Below, piece by piece: positions 10,601 to 18,235 of a stretch of 64,000 nucleotides of DNA. Where the stretch lies: assembly GCA_013426755.1 (NCBI GenBank), contig AP019861.1:124001-188000 (forward strand), read 5' to 3'. The notes under the pieces are model-generated. The model searched no databases. It was not told where the DNA came from and was given only the letters and a program-made list of their open reading frames with translations. This stretch comes from Spirochaetota bacterium. Lineage in GTDB: Bacteria; Spirochaetota; UBA12135; COTS27. A program made the position numbers and the translations under genes. Within the stretch, counting starts at the first letter, position 1, and every line of letters starts with the position of its first letter.

Positions 10601-11173
10601 ACAGAACCGACAGCACATGAAACGTATTATAAATTGGGATTTCGTGCGCCTACGCTTAAGAGTCGCGACGCGCTGGCAATGGCTGTTATCAAACACCATT
10701 TTTCAGGAATGAGTGGAGCGTTGTTTAAATTGCGTAGTGAAAATTTTAGTAAAAATGGACAGAACCTAGGGGGACGTGCTTATTCGTTGGGATGTTATTC
10801 GCATACGGAAAGAAATTTTGGTGCTTTTATATTTTACGCTGCCCTTAGAAAAGAGGCTAAAGACGAATATTTGTTTATGCGAACGGCATTTCTTGCAGAG
10901 ACGGAAAAACTTAAAAAAGTTTTACTCACGCATAAAGAATTGTTATCCGCTAAAGACGCTATTCGTGCTACTTTTATGATGCATGCCCTTGCCTTATCCT
11001 ATCATGCTTCATTGGAGACATTGTATGAGATTTATGGGATGCATTATCTTAAATGGAAGCAAAAAATAAAGCTACTAGCCACGCTTACGGCACTAGACAT
11101 TAAAAATATTGCAAACAAGTATTTTAAAACAGACGCCTATTTTGAACACGTTATTCAAGGCGATCGCAAGTAA
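7658..11173 (+). CDS. M16 (pitrilysin/insulinase) family zinc metalloprotease, two-half form
   Basis: This is a predicted peptidase of the inverzincin M16 family. The inverted zinc motif HLVEH is at residues 90-94, and the third ligand Glu is most likely E172 in IRSEMQMVE, giving the family spacing. The N-terminal half follows the active M16 pattern (GLSHLVEHAMFLG, NAYTTYDHTAYF). After residue ~650 a second, motif-less M16-like half begins (RNILANGTVFIAERKTFLP), as in PqqL-like proteins. At 1171 residues it is longer than the usual ~900, because of Asn/Ser/Lys/Gln-rich linkers near 265-300, 515-660 and 920-960. No signal peptide is evident, so it may be cytoplasmic unless a later start is used. 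It converges with mutS across a 26-bp gap. Confidence 0.87.
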   Translation: MKTYTRCYRGFDKLGRKTTINKQGTLRAKMQGEEAKLLLENNWPVRVFKLGNGLTIAIEEQFESEMAAFYLRVNTGSIHEVGYYGSGLSHLVEHAMFLGCKNIPEKDGFSHVIENLGGVDLNAYTTYDHTAYFATVFGTKLHLALRALLDFILYPRFPKRALIEEMGTIRSEMQMVEDRAGWVFHDYIQIKSYPRLPYAYPIIGFKEVFNKLTKAEVKRYHSNQYTPTNMILTLKGAVHTDKIIKFIKTFFNTQVLEYKENSDLVHQNHDNVSNHPSKSPQQKSGIQFKEQVAKLEHKVSQNNLIPKLEKVGAITHPRAKYMQIAYTWRTPVFGSKDDVLINLFGSFLTGGKSTPLYDHLKEKLALVHSIQAHAFIPVRYFKRDYGTFTLYLKANEKHPFSQNETTITTYIERITQELFDTLRKTCGHTKKLPSQTTRKLEQLLIALKNETIKEIIDERESLIETASNIAGSLHATGQTYYSLVYLNKVRELRLSDLLAGLNKYLLQAPYTLTVLKPHNHSEETNSRNNDSQGKDSNKSNSKKLAGSRQQKRVTKNSLSLPASRFKDHVALLRKNLKFENIGDINRARAQFKRSNFTQNSHLPKHDVSVISKPVCVKTTSVTQQISNTSQNTPKNAPQSTQKYTPKDIQKLSKPRKFPSQSPLHHSSKPAIKRNILANGTVFIAERKTFLPKVALVVRFKGGQAFEGEPFTKQNNASYIKQLLASVGLEDKSYIPYGAFAFLSRLTFTSNATYTKKALHQSLKTHAIDYETTSGSASFSFMLSYLKDKHDLICNVLSSILLRGDFKETDIAKERSDLIFHMRREQESLERLSLQAFNKEFYAGTPYSMPLKGTEKTIKTISPTLLNGLRKLFCTGANMVVSVKGDIEENEIAALKNLVRRLPAYNKNSKFPLLQSANSQLASKLKSHPRTNHPRTKNHNNHNNHSNNVSSKSPSRIMALPYPKYTLRPIASLKINNRFIKVTEPTAHETYYKLGFRAPTLKSRDALAMAVIKHHFSGMSGALFKLRSENFSKNGQNLGGRAYSLGCYSHTERNFGAFIFYAALRKEAKDEYLFMRTAFLAETEKLKKVLLTHKELLSAKDAIRATFMMHALALSYHASLETLYEIYGMHYLKWKQKIKLLATLTALDIKNIANKYFKTDAYFEHVIQGDRK
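10436..10465. repeat. in-frame 15-bp duplication inside the M16 gene
   Basis: Two near-identical 15-bp units (CATCCCAGAACAAAT and CATCCCAGAACAAAA) lie in the Asn-rich linker and are followed by AAC/CAT-rich triplet repetition up to about 10500. The reading frame is preserved. Confidence 0.7.
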
Positions 11174-11199
11174 ATAGATGGTGAGGTGGGGGTGGTTTA

Positions 11200-14100
11200 T
11201 TAGGTGTGTTTTATGAATTTTTTCTGTAGATCGCTTAATTTTTGCATGGCTTGAAGAGGTGTGAGGTTATCTATGTTTAGAGTGGAGAGGAATTCTTGTA
11301 ATTTAATGCGAAAAGCGTTTTCTGTTTCAAATTTGGCTTCGAGGGTTGCTATTTCATTTTGTTGTGTGATAAGTGAATTGCTAGTGGGTGTTAAGTCGTT
11401 AGCTGTACCTAGTTTTTCAAAATACCTGAGGCGCTCTTTTGCTTTAAGAATGACTTCTTGGGGTAGTCCTGCGAGCCTGGCGACGTGGATTCCGTAAGAT
11501 TTCCCGGCGCACCCTTCGATCACGCGTCTTAGAAAGAGCAGGCGTGTGCCGTCTTCTTTGATGCTGAGCGTATAGTTCTGAACGCCTTTTAAGTGAGCGA
11601 GTTCTGTAATCTCGTGATAATGGGTTGCAAAGAGTGTGAATGGGCGTTTCTTAGGGGTCTGTGTCATATATTCTAGGACACTCCAGGCAATCGCTAGACC
11701 ATCGTAAGTACTTGTCCCGCGACCAATCTCGTCCATAATGACTAGGCTGTGATGTGTTGCATTGTTAAGGATTTCAGCGGTTTCGTTCATTTCTACTAGG
11801 AAAGTCGATTCGCCTTTAGAAAGATGGTCGCTAGCGCCTATTCTGGTGAAGATTCTATCTAGCACAGGAAATTGTGATAGCGTTGCTGGGATATAAGACC
11901 CCATATGTGCCATAATGGCTAGCAGAGCTGTTTGTCGTAAAAAAGTTGATTTGCCTGCCATGTTAGGTCCTGTGATGATATGCAGCGTACTGGTCTGCTT
12001 ATTCATGGCTAGAGAATTGGCGACAAAGTCGTTGCGTTCGATTTGGTCTATGACAGGATGTCTGCCATCATGGTAGCTTAGAGTGTCGGTGGCTGCGAAA
12101 GTGGGTCTTGTGTATTTGTAGGTGATTGCTAGATATGCGAAGGTGCTCCAGATATCTAGGTAGCTTATCGCAGCGGCTATTCTTTGAAAGAGATCAATGT
12201 GCTCTTTAACATAAGTGATAAGTTCGGCATAAAGCTTACGTTCAATATCAACTATCTGAGAAGTATTTTCACGAACACTTTTTTCTAGTGTTAATAATTC
12301 TGTGGTGACAAACCGTTCTCCGCCTACAAGTGTTTGTTTGCGTTGGAAATATTCTGGGACGGAGCCTAAGTTTGATTTGGTGATTTCAAAAAAGTAGCCC
12401 ATATTTCCAGTGAATTTGAGTTTCAATGTTGAAATATTTGTTTTTTTCTTTTCCTGGTCCCATAACGCAGAAAGGTTTTTACTGAAATCACGTTTATTTT
12501 GATTGAAGGTTTGGAGGTCTGGGTGGGCTGTTTCACAGATGACGCCGCCTTCTACGAAATCATTGTTCGGTTCTGCTAATAGAGTTTCGTCTATCTTAGC
12601 AATGATTTGGGTCAAGGCAGTATTGGTTTCTTCGAAGAGTGTGGATTCTCTAAAAGACTTGGGGTTGGGTTGTTCTTTTTGAGATTGCTGCTTGGGTGTG
12701 GGTTGGGTTGGGGTATTAGGGTGGTGGGGTGGTTCTGGTTGCGGAGTATTTTTTTGTGAAATTTTGCTAAAAAACTCGTTTAATGCGTTAAATCCTTCGC
12801 CTTGTGAGAAAGGAGTTTTGGTGGGTGGAGCGGCTGTGAAAGATTTTTTTTCTGTTTCATGTACAGGGTCTTTTTGTGAGGGTGATATGTTATTATCATG
12901 AGTGATTTCTGATTGCAGTTTTGTAAAGAGTTTTTTTATCAAAGATAGCGACTTCGTTAGTGCTCTGAGTTCCTTAGGAGCGAGTTTACGCATGCCTAGT
13001 CTGCCGACGAGCCGTTCAATGTCTTGAATAGAGCTTAATTGTTTTCTAAATTCTTCTAGAAATAGGGGTCGTTTATAAAACCACGTGACGCGATCGAGTC
13101 GTTCTTCGATGGTTTCTTTTCGTCCAAGCGGGCGCATGATAATTCTACGTAAAAATCGGGCGCCCATAGCCGTTTGTGTCTGGTCGAGAACGGATATGAG
13201 GGTGTGTGAGGACGTTTCGTCATAATTATTTTTGAATAATTCTAAATTTTTGATAACATTGGTATCTAGTAGTAGGTAGTCATTTTTTTTGGTGAGTGTA
13301 GGTATTTTAAGATGATTGAGGGTGCGGTGTTGTTCTGTGCCTGCGTATTTTAGGAGGTGTGTTAGGATTTGCAGGTATTGTTTGTAGTGAGTGTGTGGGG
13401 TGGTTGTGGTGGGAGGTGTTATTTTTTTTTCGTTAGCTTCTTTTTTTAGATCGGGGCTTATTTCTGCGAGTAGTCCCCAATTTTTCTTGAGTGTGAAGGC
13501 AAGTAATTCAGGAGACTTGATAGTATTGTAATAACTAAGCAGCTTTTGTTCTAAGGTTGCTATGTCTGTGTGGTCGGGTTCTGGTTGCGGTGTGTATGTA
13601 TTGATGACGATGAATTTATTGCGTTCTGTGAGGAGGTTTCTAAGTGGTGGTGTTATGACGGTTTCGTCTACTAGGACTTCACGAATATTCATCGTGATGA
13701 TCTTATCTATAATAGAACGTTCGCTGCACTGTCCCCAATCAATAATTTCTATTTCACCTGTAGACACATCTAAAATACACGCTAGCCATGTAGGAAGCAT
13801 GAATAGGTCTTCAGTTTTTGCTGTTAGTGCTAATAAGTAATTGTTTTCTTTGGTAGAAAGGGTATTCCATTCGTGAGTGGTGCCTGGGGTGAAGATTTCG
13901 GTTATTTCACGTTTGACGATTTTAGAGATGGTTTTTCTACTATTTTTTTTGGGTGAGATGTTCATTTTTTCGGTCACATCGTCACTTTGGTCGACAACGA
14001 CAACTTTTTTGCCTTGCTCGATTAGTTTTGCTGTGTAGACGTAGAGTTGGTGATGGGGGATGCCGCACATGGGTTTTCCGCCGCGCTGTGTCAATGTCAG

Positions 14101-14250
14101 AGAGAGTAATCTGGAGGCTTCGATCGCATCATCTAAAAAAAGTTCATAAAAATCGCCTAATCGGAAAAATACAAATTTGTCTTCATGATCTTTTTTTATG
14201 TTGTAATATTGCTCCATCATTGGAGTTATTTTTTCTTGGGGATTTATCAT
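11200..14250 (-). CDS. mutS: DNA mismatch repair protein MutS
   Basis: MutS recognises base mispairs and small loops and starts methyl-independent or methyl-directed repair with MutL. The mismatch-reading motif F-x-E is at F34/E36 (GDFYELF). The ABC-type ATPase has Walker A GPNMAGKST at about 761-769 and Walker B LVIMDEIGRGTSTYDG with D840/E841, followed by the switch histidine in FATHYHE. The protein has 1016 residues against about 850-880 for typical MutS. The excess is a Pro/Gln/Ser-rich, low-complexity insert around residues 440-540 within the lever/clamp region. It is the last gene of the leftward series and ends 26 bp from the converging M16 gene. No mutL is in the window. Confidence 0.96.
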   Translation of the reverse strand: MINPQEKITPMMEQYYNIKKDHEDKFVFFRLGDFYELFLDDAIEASRLLSLTLTQRGGKPMCGIPHHQLYVYTAKLIEQGKKVVVVDQSDDVTEKMNISPKKNSRKTISKIVKREITEIFTPGTTHEWNTLSTKENNYLLALTAKTEDLFMLPTWLACILDVSTGEIEIIDWGQCSERSIIDKIITMNIREVLVDETVITPPLRNLLTERNKFIVINTYTPQPEPDHTDIATLEQKLLSYYNTIKSPELLAFTLKKNWGLLAEISPDLKKEANEKKITPPTTTTPHTHYKQYLQILTHLLKYAGTEQHRTLNHLKIPTLTKKNDYLLLDTNVIKNLELFKNNYDETSSHTLISVLDQTQTAMGARFLRRIIMRPLGRKETIEERLDRVTWFYKRPLFLEEFRKQLSSIQDIERLVGRLGMRKLAPKELRALTKSLSLIKKLFTKLQSEITHDNNISPSQKDPVHETEKKSFTAAPPTKTPFSQGEGFNALNEFFSKISQKNTPQPEPPHHPNTPTQPTPKQQSQKEQPNPKSFRESTLFEETNTALTQIIAKIDETLLAEPNNDFVEGGVICETAHPDLQTFNQNKRDFSKNLSALWDQEKKKTNISTLKLKFTGNMGYFFEITKSNLGSVPEYFQRKQTLVGGERFVTTELLTLEKSVRENTSQIVDIERKLYAELITYVKEHIDLFQRIAAAISYLDIWSTFAYLAITYKYTRPTFAATDTLSYHDGRHPVIDQIERNDFVANSLAMNKQTSTLHIITGPNMAGKSTFLRQTALLAIMAHMGSYIPATLSQFPVLDRIFTRIGASDHLSKGESTFLVEMNETAEILNNATHHSLVIMDEIGRGTSTYDGLAIAWSVLEYMTQTPKKRPFTLFATHYHEITELAHLKGVQNYTLSIKEDGTRLLFLRRVIEGCAGKSYGIHVARLAGLPQEVILKAKERLRYFEKLGTANDLTPTSNSLITQQNEIATLEAKFETENAFRIKLQEFLSTLNIDNLTPLQAMQKLSDLQKKFIKHT

Positions 14251-14408
14251 TTAGAATATTGAATTTTTATTTATATATTGTATAAAAAATTGCAATTTTT
14301 ATAGACTCGCGACTTAATTTATTATATTTTATAATACAAATATCATTAATAAAAATATTTTTTCTATTTTGCATACAGGTACGTGTATATAGGGTTATAC
14401 GGCTACAA

Positions 14409-15548
14409 TCATTTATGGGCTGTTAAATAATAACGGATAGGTGGGGGGTATTTTTCTGAGGTTTGGAGTACTGCTGGGCTATTTTGGGGGCTGAGTCCTT
14501 CGCTTAGTGAAGGAAAGGGCGCCCATACGCTACGTCGTTGTTCTTCTGCTGTGAGCGTGTTTTCATAGAAAATATCAATGTTTTGAAATCCTGTTCGGCT
14601 CAGCCATGCGATAAGCGTGTTTCGTGTGGGCAGGAACCAGAATCCACGTTTTTTTGTGTAGGTACGGCTGGGAAATAACGCGATATTCTGTTCATCGGAA
14701 ATGCCTTGGCAATCAATGATCACGCTTCCGCCTTTTTTTAGTGACCGATGTACTTGTCTCAGTATAGCAAGCGGATTGGGATGATGATATAAGATGCCTA
14801 AGAGTAAAATGATGTCAATGCGTGCTTCGAAGTAATCAAGCGCTTCGTATCCTAGCGGAGAGAGGTAATGATTAGCAAGTAGATCGTGGTTTGAACTGGT
14901 TATAAGGCATGTACGGAGTAGATCGTATTGGGCGACGTAGCGTGCGGTTGGTTCTAGTCCGAGCACCCATTTGGCACCACTTTCTGCTAATCTATACATG
15001 AAATACCCATTATTTGCTCCTACGTCAATAATACACTTATTGTTACAATAAGGTAAGATAACGGGTTTGATACGTTCCCATTTTAGAGAGCTACGCCACT
15101 CACTTTCTATGAGGTGTCCTAAAATGTTATAAGGTCCCTTACGCCATGGAATAAGGGCTTTAAGAAGACCAGTCAAGTACGCTGGGAATGTAATTGTCGT
15201 TGGATGTTCACTTGCGTGAAATTTTTTTGCGTTGAGATTAGAACGTCTTGTGGCTAAGGGAAGGCTTATATTTTCTGTATGGGCGGAGGTTGTTATATGG
15301 ATAGCGTCTTTTTTTAGGACAAGTTGTGTGGTGGGAAGTACGGAGAGTAAGGTAGCGAGGTTTTTATAAAAATTTTTATAAGACTTTAAAAGAGCCCATT
15401 CTGTTATAAAACTTTTTTCAAAAAAATGATGGTAGTTTGTTCCCAGCGTATTTTCAAGCATCATACTTAAACGGGTGTGCTCGTTTGAAGGGGTGGTGTT
15501 ATTTAGAAAAGGTCTTATTTTTCTAGTGAGCTGATAAGGAATATTCAC
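14409..15548 (-). CDS. cmoB: tRNA U34 carboxymethyltransferase CmoB
   Basis: CmoB transfers the carboxymethyl group from carboxy-S-adenosylmethionine to 5-hydroxyuridine-34, making the 5-oxyacetyl wobble base that widens codon reading. The conserved block WRKGPYNILG...ESEWRSSLKWERIKP (about residues 134-165) matches E. coli CmoB closely. The SAM-site motif IIDVGANNGYFM follows, and the C-terminal TAEEQRRSVWAPFPSL and YPPPIRYYL are also family blocks. The protein is 379 residues against 323 in E. coli; the extra length is N-terminal and in a short C-terminal segment. It lies directly downstream of cmoA on the same strand, so both steps are encoded together. Confidence 0.93.
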   Translation of the reverse strand: MNIPYQLTRKIRPFLNNTTPSNEHTRLSMMLENTLGTNYHHFFEKSFITEWALLKSYKNFYKNLATLLSVLPTTQLVLKKDAIHITTSAHTENISLPLATRRSNLNAKKFHASEHPTTITFPAYLTGLLKALIPWRKGPYNILGHLIESEWRSSLKWERIKPVILPYCNNKCIIDVGANNGYFMYRLAESGAKWVLGLEPTARYVAQYDLLRTCLITSSNHDLLANHYLSPLGYEALDYFEARIDIILLLGILYHHPNPLAILRQVHRSLKKGGSVIIDCQGISDEQNIALFPSRTYTKKRGFWFLPTRNTLIAWLSRTGFQNIDIFYENTLTAEEQRRSVWAPFPSLSEGLSPQNSPAVLQTSEKYPPPIRYYLTAHK

Positions 15549-15633
15549 TGTAGCATATACTATAGGGGGCGTAATATTACTGTGATCGCTAGGTTAAGAT
15601 AAGTAACGGTTATATCATTATAAAAATGATGGG

Positions 15634-16521
15634 TCATGGTTTTATTGCAAGCAGGGTTACGAAGTTATACCATTTGAAGAGGATGACGGGTGGTTTGAAC
15701 CCGATCTCTATTAAAATGGCAGTCAGGTCTTCTAGGGTTAATTCTGTAAGAACGTTTTGTAATGCGCGTCTTTTTCTAGCGATTTCTAGTAAATGGTAGT
15801 CGTTGCGTTCTTTAAATGCTTCATAATAATTTGTGAATGCGTGATTGAGGCTGTGGTGAGAATGTTTTATTTTTTCGCTGATAAGCACTGCGCCGCCACT
15901 TATTAATGCGTGATATATTTTTTCTAGTAGGTGTTTTTTATGATGGGGAGGGATAAATTGTAGTGTGTATTGGAGGACAATGCTCGTTATGTGCTGATGT
16001 GTTTGTGGGGGGAAGGTATGTGTTTTTAGTTCGGCTTCTTCAAATTTGGGCTGTATGTGATTATTGGGGTAGCTATGTGTAGGTGTTGTGGGGATTGTAG
16101 GGGTAGACGGGGATGCGGATTTATCGGTAAGTGGAGTTAAATATTTCTTGCGTGCTTGCTTGTTCATAGCAGGAGCGTTGTCTAATCCTATGAGGTTAAA
16201 GCGATCTTTCCAATGGGGATAATTTTCTACAGATGCCAATGTTTTTGCAAAAGCTGTTAAAAAATTTCCCGTAGCCGAGCCGAGATCATACATCCACCAC
16301 ATAAGGGCGTCATTTTTCATAAAAGCTTGCCCGTGGTGAGTTTTTAATAAGTCTGTAAAATGTCCTGTTAAGGTTTCAATGCTCATTCTTAGGACTTCTT
16401 TATAGTAGGGAATAGACCGACTGACCATGTTATCAAAAACGTGCGCTGTTTCTTCGTCAAATTTGAAACTTCCTGCTGCAGGACAATAGTTTTTGTAGAG
16501 TTCATCTTTCATGCCGATCAT
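15634..16521 (-). CDS. cmoA: carboxy-S-adenosyl-L-methionine synthase CmoA
   Basis: CmoA makes carboxy-SAM from SAM and prephenate, the donor used by CmoB. Family blocks are clear: FKFDEETAHVFDNMVSRSIP near the N-terminus, DLGSATGNFL as the SAM loop, LIGLDNAPAM for the second nucleotide-site strand, VLQYTLQFIPP, and SGGAVLISEKI. The 295 residues exceed the usual ~247, mainly because of a Pro/Thr/Ser-rich insert at about 145-165 between the SAM-binding strands. It starts 14 bp after the propeller gene upstream and precedes cmoB by 85 bp, so the three genes are probably one transcript. Confidence 0.93.
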   Translation of the reverse strand: MIGMKDELYKNYCPAAGSFKFDEETAHVFDNMVSRSIPYYKEVLRMSIETLTGHFTDLLKTHHGQAFMKNDALMWWMYDLGSATGNFLTAFAKTLASVENYPHWKDRFNLIGLDNAPAMNKQARKKYLTPLTDKSASPSTPTIPTTPTHSYPNNHIQPKFEEAELKTHTFPPQTHQHITSIVLQYTLQFIPPHHKKHLLEKIYHALISGGAVLISEKIKHSHHSLNHAFTNYYEAFKERNDYHLLEIARKRRALQNVLTELTLEDLTAILIEIGFKPPVILFKWYNFVTLLAIKP

Positions 16522-16535
16522 GCTACTTATAATTG

Positions 16536-18167
16536 TTAATTGTGATGGTGGGTGGTACGAAGAAACATCTTACTGATATTTTCATAAGGTTTGAAATTGT
16601 TTTCGGGTCGTGTCAATAGTGTTAGGACGGTGACGGTACCATTTTCACCTGCTAAAATAACTTCAATATTCCCATCTCCTGTCATATCTGCGACAGCTGG
16701 CGTTGCTGTTAAGGCGTACCCTAAGGCTAGGGGCGGGAGGAGGTCTTCGCCATTTTGACCATTTAGTAGGAACAGTTCGCCTTGCCTGGAAGCAATGAGA
16801 ATATCTGTGATGTGATCGCCATTGAAATCTTCTAAGATAGCTGAGCTTAGAAATGTCGCTTGATTTCTCTCAGCCAGTAGTCGTACGTCGCAGGTAATCG
16901 CTACGTCGGTTTTATTTGTGATAGTTTCTGTCATTCCGATTGTGTAAAAATCACCTCTCGTTGAGATGGCTAGTAATTGGAGTTTTGATTCGGTTGTATA
17001 AAAGATTCCTTTTCCCAGTGCGCTTACAAAAAGTCCATTGAGGTTAAATTGACAATACCGTTCGCCCCAGGCAGAGAACAATTCTCCTTTTCCAAGATGC
17101 GTGATTAAAGCAAGTTCCATTCCTGGTGCGGTGGTTAGGAAATTCCCGACATTCATAGCGCTGCGAACACCGTCTTCAATGTTATTTAATAAAGCGGCTT
17201 CATTGGTTACAGAAAAAATCCAATTGGGCGCTCCTGTTTCGGCATTCAGTGCAGCAATCGTTCCTTTCGTACTCGCTGCGATGACGAGATCAGAGGGCAA
17301 TTTTAGTGTTGTGTCTTCACGTTGCGTAGCAATAGTCTCTACCTCAGCAGGTGAAGGTAAATGATCGGTCAATAGGAGAACAGGTGGAGCAAAAAGCACT
17401 TCATTTTTATCAAAGCTAATATCGTTTGTCCACACCAGTCTTCCATAACGGCTTTCATAGGCGCTTACGGTGCCCTGGTTGTCTCCAATAAACACCATTC
17501 CTTGCTGGTTGTGGGTGATGCCATAAGCGGGTGTCCCGAAAACAAGGCGATTGCTTCGCTTTGCATTGCGTGATCTATACAAATAATCTCCTTTAGTCTG
17601 GGCTGTTGTGATGGCAAGGACATAAAAAAGTCCTGTTTCAGCAATGATAAAAGGTTCGAGTGCGGTTGTTTGTTGGGTATGCGACTTAGTGGCAGGCTGT
17701 GAGGTTATTGTTCCCACGTCTATCATAAAAGGTGAGGCAATGATTCGTTCGCCTAAGTTAAATTCGTATACTAAGCTTCCATCATTACCGGCGAAACCGT
17801 AAATCGCTCCTAGCGAATTGGCAATGAGAATGTCGCCTCCTTTATTAGCGTCTAAAGCACTGATAAGCGGAGAAGCTAAAATTTGTCCAAAGGTATCTAT
17901 TTCATATAGCCTGTGCCAATTAAACAAAGTTACTTTACGGCGGTCGTGTGTTATGAGTTTGTCTTGTTGGGTGAGTGGCGATGGTTTTTGCGTTATGAGA
18001 TAGAGAGAGAGGCTTATTGCGATAACGGTGCTTAGGCCAATAAAGACGGCGGTTTTGCTCCAGTGCCGAAATTGATAACGGCGGAGGAAGATTCTAATCT
18101 TTTGAATGGTTATAAATTTCCACCACCACCACTGCCATTTAAATTTAAAGAACATGTGTTTAGACAA
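16536..18167 (-). CDS. membrane-anchored PQQ/FG-GAP-like beta-propeller protein
   Basis: No specific function is recognised. A short basic N-terminus with an unusual Trp cluster (WQWWWW at 11-16) precedes one membrane segment at about 38-58, so the rest is probably periplasmic. The body is a beta-propeller: repeated blades such as ILIANSLGAIYGFAGNDGSLVYEF and VFIGDNQGTVSAYESRYGRLVW resemble PQQ-enzyme repeats. Near the end, DFNGDHITDILIASRQGELFLLNG and DMTGDGNIEVILAGENG are FG-GAP-type calcium-binding-like loops. It resembles BamB-like scaffolds, but bacterial BamB is a lipoprotein and smaller. It lies between a TPR gene (68 bp gap) and cmoA (14 bp gap). Confidence 0.65.
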   Translation of the reverse strand: MSKHMFFKFKWQWWWWKFITIQKIRIFLRRYQFRHWSKTAVFIGLSTVIAISLSLYLITQKPSPLTQQDKLITHDRRKVTLFNWHRLYEIDTFGQILASPLISALDANKGGDILIANSLGAIYGFAGNDGSLVYEFNLGERIIASPFMIDVGTITSQPATKSHTQQTTALEPFIIAETGLFYVLAITTAQTKGDYLYRSRNAKRSNRLVFGTPAYGITHNQQGMVFIGDNQGTVSAYESRYGRLVWTNDISFDKNEVLFAPPVLLLTDHLPSPAEVETIATQREDTTLKLPSDLVIAASTKGTIAALNAETGAPNWIFSVTNEAALLNNIEDGVRSAMNVGNFLTTAPGMELALITHLGKGELFSAWGERYCQFNLNGLFVSALGKGIFYTTESKLQLLAISTRGDFYTIGMTETITNKTDVAITCDVRLLAERNQATFLSSAILEDFNGDHITDILIASRQGELFLLNGQNGEDLLPPLALGYALTATPAVADMTGDGNIEVILAGENGTVTVLTLLTRPENNFKPYENISKMFLRTTHHHN

Positions 18168-18235
18168 ACATTAAACAATTCAAATAAAAATTGAAGTGTA
18201 GTAGGAAAAACAATAAGTTAATATCAGATCATATT

